Source of the DNA: Amarobacter sp964507025
Lineage (GTDB): Bacteria; Chloroflexota; Dehalococcoidia; Tepidiformales; Tepidiformaceae
Assembly (NCBI GenBank): GCA_964507025.1
Contig: CAZDOK010000013.1
Span: forward strand, 39,064 to 103,063
Direction: 5' to 3'
DNA: 64,000 nt
Shown here: positions 32,036 through 39,467 of the stretch, in pieces
Layout of the letters: each line of letters opens with the position of its first letter
Numbering within the stretch: position 1 is the stretch's first letter
The notes under the pieces: generated by a model
Database searches by the model: none
What the model was told of the DNA's origin: nothing
The model's input: only the letters and a program-made list of their open reading frames with translations
Made by a program: the position numbers and the translations under genes

Positions 32036-32410
32036 ATGGCCATCGACCGGACGCAGCAGATCGGCCCCTTGCCGCCATCCGCCCGTGCCAACGGCGCGGC
32101 CCCGGTCCGCCAGTCGGGAGGGCCTTCGTTCCAGGAAGCGCTCCAGAATGCCGCCACGGGCGTCCAGCTCAGCGCGCATGCCCAGAAACGCGTCGAACGC
32201 CGCGACCTCGACCTGGATCCCGCCCGGCTGCAGCGGCTCGACACCGCCATCACCCGCGCCGCCGAAAAAGGCTCGCGCAATAGCGTCGTCATGCTCGACG
32301 GGCTCGCCGTGGTCGTCGATGTCCGCCAGCGCACCGTCGTCACGGCCCTCAACGCTCAGCAAGGAAAGGAGCGCGTCTTCACCAACATCGATTCTGTCGT
32401 CATCGCCTAG
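32036..32410 (+). CDS. Flagellar operon protein (TIGR02530 type)
   Basis: A 124-residue protein that starts directly after flgD with no gap (TAA-ATG). The middle reads 'FQEALQNAATGVQLSAHAQK', then 'RLDTAITRAAEKGSRNSVVM' and 'VVVDVRQRTVVTALNAQQ', the pattern of the small protein found between flgD and flgE in Firmicutes and other monoderm-type operons. Exact role is unknown; a chaperone or hook-related function has been suggested for relatives. The disordered N-terminus is variable. Confidence 0.85.
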   Translation: MAIDRTQQIGPLPPSARANGAAPVRQSGGPSFQEALQNAATGVQLSAHAQKRVERRDLDLDPARLQRLDTAITRAAEKGSRNSVVMLDGLAVVVDVRQRTVVTALNAQQGKERVFTNIDSVVIA

Positions 32411-32515
32411 GCACCAGGATTCGAAATCGCAACTTCCCGGGCTGGTCCGCATGTCGGAGGCCCGATCCACCACGCAACGCGGCGTTCGAGCCGCACCGAA
32501 AGGATCGAAACCACC

Positions 32516-33829
32516 ATGATGCGAGCACTCTTTTCCGCGATCTCCGGCATGAAGAACCACATGTCCTTCATGGATGTCGTCGGAAACAACATCGCCAACG
32601 TCAACACCATCGCCTACAAGTCCAGCCGCGTGACCTTCCAGGACATCCTCGGCCAGACTGTCAAGGGCGCTAGCTCGCCCCAGGCCGGCCGTGGCGGCAC
32701 CAACCCCGCCCAGATCGGCCTCGGCATGCAGCTCGGCGGCATCGATAACATCATGACCCAGGGCTCCCTCCAGAGCACCGGCAAGCTCACCGACTTCGCC
32801 GTCCAGGGCGACGGCTTCTTCGTCGTCGGCGATGGCACCCGGAACTACTACACCCGCGATGGCGCCTTCGATATCGACGTCGAGGGCAACCTGGTGAACC
32901 CGGTCACCGGCCTGAACGTCATGGGCTGGGTCGCCGATGCCTCTGGCGCTGTCGATGTCGAAAGCCCGCTTCAGCCGCTCCAGATCCCGTTCGGAACCCG
33001 CATCAGCGCCCAGGCCACGCAGGACCTCACCGTCCCGGTCGTCAAGAGCGGCATGATCGCCGCCGGCAACCTCGATGCCGGCACGGCAATCGCCGGCCAG
33101 GTCACGACCACCATCACCGCCTACGACTCGCTCGGAAACGCCAAGGCCATCCGCGTCATCTTCGAAAAGACCGCCGCCAACACCTGGGACGTCACCGCTT
33201 TCCACGACATCCCCGATACCCCCGGCCCCGACGCCACCCCCGGCACCGCCTTCGACGACACCGTCACCGTCACGAACGGAACACTCCAGTTCCTCCCCAC
33301 CGGCGAGCTCGATACCGGCGTCGCCAACAACGGCCTCGTGAACCTGAGCATCCCCGCGGCCGACCTTGGCACGGGTGCCGACCCGCTCACCTTCACGTTC
33401 GATGTGACGAAGTTCTCCCAGTTCGCCGGTGCCAGCCAGGTGAACATCCAGAGCCAGACCGGCTCTGCCGCCGGCGCCCTGGTGAGCTTCGCCGTCGGCT
33501 CCACCGGCGAAGTCACCGGCATCTACTCGAACGGCGCCAACCGCATCATCGGCCAGCTGGCCCTCGCCACCTTCGTGAACCCCGGCGGCCTCCTCCGCCA
33601 GGGCCAGAACCTCTGGGCGCCAAGCTCCAACTCCGGCGAAGCCATCGTCGGCCTGCCCAACACCAACGGCCGCGGCTCCGTGAGCACCGGCACGCTCGAG
33701 TCCTCGAACGTCGACCTCGCCCAGCAGTTCACCAACGTCATCCTCGCCCAGCGCGGCTTCCAGTCGTCGTCCCGCGTCATCACCGCCGGCGACCAGATGC
33801 TGCAGGACCTGGTGAACATCATCCGCTAG
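32516..33829 (+). CDS. flgE: Flagellar hook protein FlgE
   Basis: A 437-residue hook subunit. It starts 'MMRALFSAISGMKNHM' with 'GNNIANVNTIAYKSSRVTFQ' near residue 22, carries the D1-D2 signature 'DFAVQGDGFFVVGDGTRNYY' near 93, and ends with 'SNVDLAQQFTNVILAQRGFQ' near 398 and 'ITAGDQMLQDLVNIIR'. Domain size is similar to Bacillus-type hooks. The variable domain between residues 180 and 290 is rich in Thr/Asp/Gly. AAAGGA lies upstream, and a terminator hairpin follows, closing the operon here. Confidence 0.93.
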   Translation: MMRALFSAISGMKNHMSFMDVVGNNIANVNTIAYKSSRVTFQDILGQTVKGASSPQAGRGGTNPAQIGLGMQLGGIDNIMTQGSLQSTGKLTDFAVQGDGFFVVGDGTRNYYTRDGAFDIDVEGNLVNPVTGLNVMGWVADASGAVDVESPLQPLQIPFGTRISAQATQDLTVPVVKSGMIAAGNLDAGTAIAGQVTTTITAYDSLGNAKAIRVIFEKTAANTWDVTAFHDIPDTPGPDATPGTAFDDTVTVTNGTLQFLPTGELDTGVANNGLVNLSIPAADLGTGADPLTFTFDVTKFSQFAGASQVNIQSQTGSAAGALVSFAVGSTGEVTGIYSNGANRIIGQLALATFVNPGGLLRQGQNLWAPSSNSGEAIVGLPNTNGRGSVSTGTLESSNVDLAQQFTNVILAQRGFQSSSRVITAGDQMLQDLVNIIR

Positions 33830-33839
33830 TCACCCGCGT

Positions 33840-33873
33840 GGGTTGGGGGGCTCTGCTCGCGGCCCCCCAACCC
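33840..33873 (+). terminator. Terminator hairpin after flgE
   Basis: A perfect 12-bp stem (33840-33851 with 33862-33873, core GGTTGGGGGG/CCCCCCAACC) around a 10-nt loop. No T-run follows, so it may slow or end transcription or protect the 3' end. Confidence 0.65.
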
Positions 33874-33888
33874 CAGTTCGGAGGCCCC

Positions 33889-34857
33889 ATGGGTCTGAGC
33901 CTCGCAACGATGAATCGCCTCGCTGGTGTGGCAGTCCTGCCCATCATGCTGCTGGCGATTCTTGTCTTTTCCCGGCCAGCACAGCGCGAGCGCGACCTTC
34001 CCCTCCCCACCGGTGGCGTGATCGTCGTGGCGAACCTCCGCTCCGAAACCCTCACGTTCCACAACCTCGCCACTGCCCGCGCCACCACCCTCGCCCTCCC
34101 CGGCCCGCCCCACGAGCTGCTCGAACTCAACGGCCGCCTCTACGTCACTCTCGGCCGCGCCGACCTCGTCGCCGAGGTCGACCCCTCCGGCCCGGGCATC
34201 CTCCGCATAATCTCCGTCCCCGGCGAACCCCACGGCATCGCCGAGCGCGAAGGCTCCCTCCTGGTCACGCTTGATAAGGCCAGCGCGGTCGTCACGATCG
34301 ACCCCGCGACCCTCACCGAGGTCCACCGGGAACCCACCGGCGACACGCCCCACGTGGTCGCAACGTCGCCTCACGGTGCCTTCGTGACCGATTCCCGGGA
34401 CAACACCGTGCGCCGCCTGGAACCAGCCACGGTCACCGCCCCGGCTGGCGAGCTGCCCGAGGGCCTGGCGGCAGTCGGTGACCGGGTGGTCACCGCGGAC
34501 TACCTCTCCGGGACGCTCTCGGTGTTCGATGCGAAGACTGTCGAACCGCTGGGTTCGGTTGATGTTGGCGCCGGCCCCGTGCGCGTTCTGGCTCTCGACG
34601 ACCGCCGCGCCCTTGTCACCACTCAAGGCTCGCCCCGTCTCCTGGTCGTCGACGTCGCCAGGCTCCGCATCGAGGAGCAACTCGAGGTCCCCGCGCGGCC
34701 CGATGGCATCTGCCTCTCGCCCAGTGGCGAACACGTGGGAGTCGCCTCGAACGCGGAGGGGGTCGTGCGCCTCTTCGTGGCTGACTCGTGGCGCGGCGCG
34801 GGCTCCATCCTGGCCGGAGACGGTCCCGGCGCATGTCTCTGGCTGGCAACCCGTTGA
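33889..34857 (+). CDS. Secreted or membrane-anchored beta-propeller protein (YncE-like)
   Basis: A 322-residue protein with an N-terminal hydrophobic helix (residues ~10-28, 'AGVAVLPIMLLAILVF') and then repeated units of ~40 residues, such as 'GVIVVANLRSETLTFHNLAT', 'GRLYVTLGRADLVAEVDPSG' and 'GAFVTDSRDNTVRRLEPATV'. These are blades of a YVTN/NHL-type propeller; about seven can be counted. Such proteins usually act as binding scaffolds. GGAGG lies 7 nt before the ATG. Substrate and partner are unknown. Confidence 0.82.
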   Translation: MGLSLATMNRLAGVAVLPIMLLAILVFSRPAQRERDLPLPTGGVIVVANLRSETLTFHNLATARATTLALPGPPHELLELNGRLYVTLGRADLVAEVDPSGPGILRIISVPGEPHGIAEREGSLLVTLDKASAVVTIDPATLTEVHREPTGDTPHVVATSPHGAFVTDSRDNTVRRLEPATVTAPAGELPEGLAAVGDRVVTADYLSGTLSVFDAKTVEPLGSVDVGAGPVRVLALDDRRALVTTQGSPRLLVVDVARLRIEEQLEVPARPDGICLSPSGEHVGVASNAEGVVRLFVADSWRGAGSILAGDGPGACLWLATR

Positions 34858-34914
34858 CCAAGGCCCCCGGGAGCGCGACCATCCCCGGATGCGACCGCGC
34901 GCCCGGGGTATCCA

Positions 34915-35325
34915 GTGACACCGGGGCAGACTTGCCAGGTCGGCGGGCGGTTTTCGAGATGCCACAACCCTGCTGAGCATGTCTGCCAGTACTGCGGCCG
35001 CGCCTTCTGCGCGGCCCACACCGATTACGTCGCCGACCACGAGGCTGTCTGCGCCCGGAAGCAGTGCCACGCCAAGCGCGTCGACCTCGAGGCACATCTC
35101 GCCTACAAGGCGCGCGTCCTCCAGCGCAACCGGGCAGGGCTCTGCGGCATCGAAGGCTGCGGTCCCCATCCCGGCTTCGAGTGCTCGCTCTGCCTCGGCC
35201 TCTTCTGTGGCGAGCACCTCCGCGAGCGGCACTACCCGTTCCAGGAAGGCCGCGTCCAGGTCGAGCGCCCGGTAAGCATCTGCGCGCACTGCTGGGAGCG
35301 CCGCAAGATCTGGCGCGCCCGCTGA
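34915..35325 (+). CDS. Cys-rich zinc-binding protein with two B-box/AN1-like clusters
   Basis: A 136-residue basic protein with at least 14 Cys and 9 His. The first cluster is 'CHNPAEHVCQYCGRAFCAAH' near residue 16 followed by 'DHEAVCARKQCH'; the second is 'CGIEGCGPHPGFECSLCLGL' near 77 followed by 'FCGEHLRERHYPF', and a last 'ICAHCWERR'. Each looks like a treble-clef cluster of the B-box or AN1 type, mostly known from eukaryotes, with rare bacterial cases. It starts at GTG and is followed by the threonine dehydratase gene 33 bp later. No function is assigned. Confidence 0.75.
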   Translation: MTPGQTCQVGGRFSRCHNPAEHVCQYCGRAFCAAHTDYVADHEAVCARKQCHAKRVDLEAHLAYKARVLQRNRAGLCGIEGCGPHPGFECSLCLGLFCGEHLRERHYPFQEGRVQVERPVSICAHCWERRKIWRAR

Positions 35326-35358
35326 CCGCCCGCCTGATTCGTGCCATCATGCCGCCCG

Positions 35359-36627
35359 ATGCCAGACGCCGCGGCCGTTTCCCATGCCTCCATCGTTGAA
35401 GCCCGGGCCGCGCTCGCGCCCCACGTCCGCCTGACCCCCGTCTGGCCCTTCTCGATCCCGGCGCCCGGCCTCGATGTCTCGCTCCTCCTGAAGTGCGAAA
35501 ACCTGCAGCTCACCGGCTCGTTCAAGGTGCGCGGAGCCCTGAACTTCGTCCGCCAGCTCGATGACGCCACGGCCAGCCGCGGCCTCATCGCGATGAGCGC
35601 CGGCAACCACGCCCAGGGTGTCGCCCTCGCTGGCTCCGCCCGCGGCATCCCCGTCACGGTCGTCATGCCCGAGTCGGCCCCGCTCGCCAAGGTCAACGCC
35701 ACCCGCGCGCTCGGCGCCCGCGTCGTCATCCACGGCGCGTCGCTCGATGATGCCCGCGCCGAGGCCCAGGCAATCGCCGCCCGCGAGGGCCGCATCTTCG
35801 TGCCACCGTTCGACGACGATGCAGTCATCGCGGGGCAGGGCACGCTCGGCCTCGAACTGCTCGACCAGGCCCCGGATGTCGAAGAGGTGCTCGTCCCCGC
35901 GGGCGGCGGCGGTCTTCTCGCCGGTGTGGCCGTGGCGATCAAGTCCGCCCGGCCCGGTATCCGCGTCGTCGGTGTCCAGTCCGCCGCGATGGATGGTATC
36001 CGCCGCTCCCTCGCTGCCGGGCGCCCGGTCACCACACCCTCCGCTCGCACCATCGCCGATGGCGTCGCGGTCGCAGGCCCCTCCGAGCGCACCTTCGCGC
36101 TCATCCAGCGCCACGTCGACGAAATAATCGCCGTCTCCGATGACGCGATCGCGCACGCCATCGTCCTCCTCATCGAGCGAGCGAAGCTGGTGGTCGAAGG
36201 CGCGGGAGCGCTCGCGGTCGCCGCCGTCCAGTCCGGCCTCTACCGGCCCCGCGGGAAAGCCGTTGCGGTGCTCTCGGGCGGCAACATCGACATCAACCTG
36301 CTCGGCTCGATAGTCCGGCGGGGCCTCGTCGACGCGGGCCGCTACCAGCACCTGGCGATCGAGGTGAGCGACACCCCCGGCCAGCTTGCCCTCGTCTCCG
36401 GAGTCATCGCAAGCGCCGGCGGAAACATCCTCGAAGTCGACCACAACCGCGAAGCGCCCGGCATGCCCGTCGGCGTCGCCGTCCTCGAACTGCTCATCGA
36501 AGTCAACGGCCTCCAGCACTTCAATGAGATCGTCCAGGCCCTGCGCGATGCCGGCCTGCGCGGCGTGCCCGGCAGCCCCGCCCGCCTGGTCACCCCCGAC
36601 GCGCGCATGCGCCACGGCGGCGCCTGA
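35359..36627 (+). CDS. ilvA: Threonine dehydratase (threonine ammonia-lyase) with C-terminal ACT domain
   Basis: A 422-residue PLP enzyme that deaminates threonine (or serine). Sites: 'GSFKVRGALNFVRQL' near residue 54 with the PLP Lys, 'AMSAGNHAQGVALAGSARG' near 83, the phosphate loop 'PAGGGGLLAGVAVAI' near 180, and 'AVLSGGNIDINLLGS' near 304. The C-terminal ~75 residues are an ACT domain ('LAIEVSDTPGQLALVSGVIA' near 333). This architecture is that of catabolic/biosynthetic TdcB/IlvA2-type enzymes, so isoleucine synthesis or threonine breakdown are both possible. Start set at ATG 35359; the frame is open to 35341. Confidence 0.9.
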   Translation: MPDAAAVSHASIVEARAALAPHVRLTPVWPFSIPAPGLDVSLLLKCENLQLTGSFKVRGALNFVRQLDDATASRGLIAMSAGNHAQGVALAGSARGIPVTVVMPESAPLAKVNATRALGARVVIHGASLDDARAEAQAIAAREGRIFVPPFDDDAVIAGQGTLGLELLDQAPDVEEVLVPAGGGGLLAGVAVAIKSARPGIRVVGVQSAAMDGIRRSLAAGRPVTTPSARTIADGVAVAGPSERTFALIQRHVDEIIAVSDDAIAHAIVLLIERAKLVVEGAGALAVAAVQSGLYRPRGKAVAVLSGGNIDINLLGSIVRRGLVDAGRYQHLAIEVSDTPGQLALVSGVIASAGGNILEVDHNREAPGMPVGVAVLELLIEVNGLQHFNEIVQALRDAGLRGVPGSPARLVTPDARMRHGGA

Positions 36628-36722
36628 CCTGGGCGGGTTAAATCGCGCATGCATGGTTGACATGCGATCTCCGCGGTGTCGAATATGACCTCGGACTTCC
36701 CCGGCACGGCAGGTCGGGCGGC

Positions 36723-37268
36723 ATGCGAACGAGACTTCATTTCACTCGACGCACAACGATGGCGGCAGCCGCACTCGTCGCGATGGTTGCTCTCAGCGTG
36801 CTTGTCGTGGTTCTCATTCGGGGCTGGGGCGAGGCCACACCCCCGGCTGTCGCCTCGCCGTCCGAGCCACCGAGCGTCGCCCCCGAGCCGTCTCCAACCC
36901 CCGACCCGGCGAAGTGGCGCAACGGCACCGCAAGATGCCCGATGCCGCTCCACGTCTCCGTCCCGCCAACTGGCGTCGAGCGTGGCGACGCGACCCAGGC
37001 GTTCTGCGTCGTGTGGGCAAACGAATACCCTGACGAGTCCGGCTTTCGTGTGTCGGTGCGCTATCACGTGGGGGGCGAGCAGTTCGAACACACCATCCCG
37101 GCCGACGAACATGACTTCGTCTTCCCGCCCGCCGAGGCACCCATCCCTTCGGGTCCCGAATGCACCGCCCGCCAGAGCTACACCGTCGAGGTCTTCGTTA
37201 TCCGTCCGGCGGGAGACGAGCCTGTTGGGGCGGTGAGCGTTGTTGCGGAGTGCGGCCCACCGCGGTAA
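36723..37268 (+). CDS. Membrane-anchored extracellular protein of unknown function
   Basis: A 181-residue protein with a basic start, one transmembrane segment (about residues 15-33, 'ALVAMVALSVLVVVLIRGW'), a Pro/Ser-rich linker ('SPSEPPSVAPEPSPTPDPAK') and a C-terminal domain of ~110 residues. The latter is beta-rich with four Cys and 'QAFCVVWANEYPDESGFRVS', reminiscent of a fibronectin-III-like fold. No family is firmly recognised. No Shine-Dalgarno sequence is evident. Confidence 0.7.
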   Translation: MRTRLHFTRRTTMAAAALVAMVALSVLVVVLIRGWGEATPPAVASPSEPPSVAPEPSPTPDPAKWRNGTARCPMPLHVSVPPTGVERGDATQAFCVVWANEYPDESGFRVSVRYHVGGEQFEHTIPADEHDFVFPPAEAPIPSGPECTARQSYTVEVFVIRPAGDEPVGAVSVVAECGPPR

Positions 37269-37368
37269 ATCGCTACACCGTTCTCCGCCTGTCCGGTCCG
37301 GCGAAAGCAGCGCGTCCAGCACCAGGATGAACCCCAAACAAGGTGTGCTCGCGATCGGTGAGAATCGC

Positions 37369-37374
37369 TACACT
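37369..37374 (+). promoter_or_regulatory. Candidate -10 element of the PPOX gene (leaderless type)
   Basis: TACACT preceded by CGC, 7 nt before the GTG at 37382, with no ribosome site between. Confidence 0.4.
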
Positions 37375-37381
37375 ACGAACC

Positions 37382-37843
37382 GTGCCCGCGTGGAGAGTGA
37401 TCGAAGAGGCCGAACCGGAGTTCGCAGCACGCGTGCGGCGGCTCTTCGACGCCGGCCGCCACAAGACGATAGCAACGCTGCGCGCCGATGGCTCGCCACG
37501 CATCTCGGGCATCGAGTGCGAGTTCGTCGACGGCGACCTCCGGTTCGGTTCGATGATCGGCGCGCGCAAGGGGGCGGACCTCAAGCGGGACCCGCGTTTC
37601 GCCCTGCACGGCCCGGCCTTCCACCCCGAGGAGGGCAAGGAGCGGGACTGGCCGGGTGAGGCGAAGATCGCCGGGCGGGCCACCCTCGTGGCCACGAACG
37701 AGGCAGAGGGTCAGCCGGCCGGGGAGACGTTCATCGCCGACATCACCGAGGTCGTGATCACCGGCCTCAACCCCGAAGGCACCATGCTCGTGGTCGAGTG
37801 GTGGACACCCGGGCGCGGCCTCCAGAGGCTCGAGCGCGAGTAG
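37382..37843 (+). CDS. Pyridoxamine 5'-phosphate oxidase family protein (FMN/F420 split-barrel)
   Basis: A 153-residue split-barrel flavin- or F420-binding protein. The N-terminal helix 'EPEFAARVRRLFDAGRHKTI' leads into strands 'IATLRADGSPRISGIECEFV' near residue 31 and 'GSMIGARKGADLKRDPRFAL' near 56, the phosphate-binding region of this superfamily. Substrate unknown; relatives include F420-dependent reductases and general stress protein 26. It starts at GTG, and the TACACT hexamer 7 nt upstream suggests a leaderless message. Confidence 0.83.
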   Translation: MPAWRVIEEAEPEFAARVRRLFDAGRHKTIATLRADGSPRISGIECEFVDGDLRFGSMIGARKGADLKRDPRFALHGPAFHPEEGKERDWPGEAKIAGRATLVATNEAEGQPAGETFIADITEVVITGLNPEGTMLVVEWWTPGRGLQRLERE

Positions 37844-37878
37844 TCCCCGGCCGGGCCCATGTCTTGCGCCAGGAATGC

Positions 37879-37911
37879 TTGACACCAGGCCACACCGGAA
37901 GCCAATATACA
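37879..37911 (+). promoter_or_regulatory. Candidate promoter of the ArsR/SRPBCC operon
   Basis: TTGACA (37879-37884) matches the -35 consensus exactly, and TATACA (37906-37911) is a possible -10 box, but the 21-bp spacer is longer than ideal. The -10 box overlaps the operator, and the ATG at 37917 is only 5 nt further on. Confidence 0.4.
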
Positions 37912-37925
37912 ACCAGATGGTTGTA
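37908..37925. promoter_or_regulatory. Palindromic operator for the ArsR-family repressor
   Basis: TACAACCA-GA-TGGTTGTA is a perfect 8+8 inverted repeat that overlaps the likely -10 box and the start codon of the ArsR gene. Dyads of this type are typical of SdpR/ArsR-like regulators that sit before SRPBCC genes, so autorepression is expected. Confidence 0.75.
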
Positions 37926-38264
37926 CGTAGCAGTCCGCAGATTGCCGCACGCGATGAACAGGTCAACCGGATCTTTCGGGCACTGGCCGACCCGACCCGC
38001 CGCGACATCATCCGGCGCACCCTCGCCCGGGAAGCCACGGTGTCGGAGCTCGCCGCCGCCTACGACATGTCGTTCGCGGCGGTGCAGAAGCACGTTGCTG
38101 TCCTGGAAGGTGCCGGTCTCGTGACCAAGCTCCCCAGCGGCCGCGAACGCCTCGTTGGAGGCAACCCCGACGCCATCCGCCGCGCGCAATCCCTGCTGGA
38201 CGACTACGAACAGATCTGGCGCGGCCGCGTTGCGCGCCTCGACGCGCTGCTCGCCGACGACTGA
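37917..38264 (+). CDS. ArsR family winged-helix transcriptional regulator
   Basis: A 115-residue winged-helix protein: 'VNRIFRALADPTRRDIIRRT' near residue 18, recognition helix 'SELAAAYDMSFAAVQKHVAV' near 44 and 'LEGAGLVTKLPSGRERLVGG' near 64. No metal-binding Cys pair is present, so it belongs to the non-metal SdpR/YdfF-like subgroup. The start codon lies in the operator and has no ribosome site. The next gene, 24 bp away, codes for a two-domain SRPBCC protein, the usual partner of this regulator type. Confidence 0.9.
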   Translation: MVVRSSPQIAARDEQVNRIFRALADPTRRDIIRRTLAREATVSELAAAYDMSFAAVQKHVAVLEGAGLVTKLPSGRERLVGGNPDAIRRAQSLLDDYEQIWRGRVARLDALLADD

Positions 38265-38288
38265 CTCTCACCCAGGAAAGGCCCCAAC

Positions 38289-39263
38289 ATGCCCATCACC
38301 TCTGTCACCAAAGATCCTTCCGCCCTGACGATGACCGTCGTTGCCGACTTCCCCGTGCCGGTCCGCCGCCTCTGGGATGCGTATGCCGACCCGCGCCAGC
38401 TCGAAAAGTTCTGGGGTCCGCCCGAGTGGCCGGCGACGTTCACCAGGCACGACATGGCCCCCGGCGGACGCTCGCTCTACCACATGACCGGTCCCGGCGG
38501 AGAGCGCTCGGGTGGCTACTGGGAATTTCTTGCCGTCGACGCTCCCCGCTCGTTCGAGGTGCGCGACGGCTTCGCCCACCCCGACGGTTCGCCCAACACC
38601 GAGATGCCGTCGATGCGCATGGTCTACTCATTCGAGGGGACGGCCGCCGGTTCGCGCCTCACCACGACCACTTACTTCCCCTCGCTCCGGGCCCTGGAAC
38701 AGCTCATCGAGATGGGCATGGAAGAGGGTATGCGCGCCGCGATGGCCCAGATCGACGCGGTCGTCGCCGACCTCGCATCGTTCGCGGCGGGCCGCGCGAC
38801 TGAGGCGCAGATCCTCGCTGACACGCTCGTGCGGGTCAGCCGCGTTATCCGCGGCAGCGCACAGCAGGTGTGGGACGCCCACCACGATCCCGCCTTGCTG
38901 AAGCGCTGGTTGCTGGGGCCCGATGGCTGGACGATGCCGGTCTGCGAGCTCGCGTCCTCCGTCGGCGGCACCTTCCGCTACGAATGGGAATCCGAGGACG
39001 GCAAGGAACGCTTCGGGTTCACCGGCGAGCTGCTCGAGTCGCAGCCGCCGTACCGGGAAGTCACCACCGAGCAGATGATCGGCATGGACGGTCCACCAAC
39101 GATCAATGAGATGACCCTGACCGCCGTGGAGGGCGGCACCCTGCTGGCCATCGTCATCACCTATCCCAGCGCCGAAGTCCGTGACGCCATCCTCGGCACT
39201 GGCATGACCGATGGCATGGAGACGAGCTACGCCCGCCTGGAATCGCAAGTCCTGGGGGTGTGA
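38289..39263 (+). CDS. Tandem SRPBCC (AHSA1-type) domain protein
   Basis: A 324-residue protein made of two AHSA1/SRPBCC ligand-binding domains in one chain. Domain one starts with 'FPVPVRRLWDAYADPRQLEK' near residue 21 and 'FWGPPEWPATFTRHDMAPGG' near 41; domain two with 'RVIRGSAQQVWDAHHDPALL' near 187 and 'WLLGPDGWTMPVCELASSVG' near 208. Such domains form a deep hydrophobic cavity for a small lipid-like ligand. ArsR-linked members are usually single-domain, so the fusion is a variant. GGAAAGG lies upstream. The ligand is unknown. Confidence 0.9.
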   Translation: MPITSVTKDPSALTMTVVADFPVPVRRLWDAYADPRQLEKFWGPPEWPATFTRHDMAPGGRSLYHMTGPGGERSGGYWEFLAVDAPRSFEVRDGFAHPDGSPNTEMPSMRMVYSFEGTAAGSRLTTTTYFPSLRALEQLIEMGMEEGMRAAMAQIDAVVADLASFAAGRATEAQILADTLVRVSRVIRGSAQQVWDAHHDPALLKRWLLGPDGWTMPVCELASSVGGTFRYEWESEDGKERFGFTGELLESQPPYREVTTEQMIGMDGPPTINEMTLTAVEGGTLLAIVITYPSAEVRDAILGTGMTDGMETSYARLESQVLGV

Positions 39264-39280
39264 CCTCCGGGCCCGTGCGG

Positions 39281-39308
39281 GCGGTCGTGGGTGCCAGCCT
39301 ACGACCGC
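39281..39308. terminator. Bidirectional terminator hairpin between SRPBCC gene and small membrane protein gene
   Basis: GCGGTCGT (39281-39288) pairs with ACGACCGC (39301-39308) around a 12-nt loop, between two convergent genes. The right arm overlaps the end of the small minus-strand frame. Confidence 0.5.
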
Positions 39309-39448
39309 TCCTGGCTCGGACCTTCCGGGGAAAGCAGCGCATCGAGCACCACCAACAGCGCGACCAGCCCGCCCGCGAGCACGGCCAGCCGGAACACCTT
39401 CGCGAAGAACCCGCGAATCTTGCGCACGATAGCTTTCAGTAACGACAC
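39299..39448 (-). CDS. Small single-helix membrane protein
   Basis: A 49-residue protein starting at GTG 39448, with GGAGG about 9 nt upstream. It has a basic amphipathic start ('LLKAIVRKIRGFFAKVFRL'), one transmembrane helix ('LAVLAGGLVALLVVLDALL') and a short polar tail ('SPEGPSQERS'). Positive charges before the helix suggest an inside N-terminus. It lies 19 bp downstream of the SDR gene at 39468 on the same strand. A stretch very similar to its last third occurs on the same strand near 37290-37325. Confidence 0.6.
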   Translation of the reverse strand: MSLLKAIVRKIRGFFAKVFRLAVLAGGLVALLVVLDALLSPEGPSQERS

Positions 39449-39467
39449 ACCGTTCCCCTCCGGGCCC

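Noticed and set aside
30917..33205. Very long open frame on the minus strand (762 codons) across the fliK-flgE region
   Set aside because: It is the mirror of well-supported flagellar genes. In GC-rich DNA with G/C third positions the antisense frame stays open, and its translation has no family motif.
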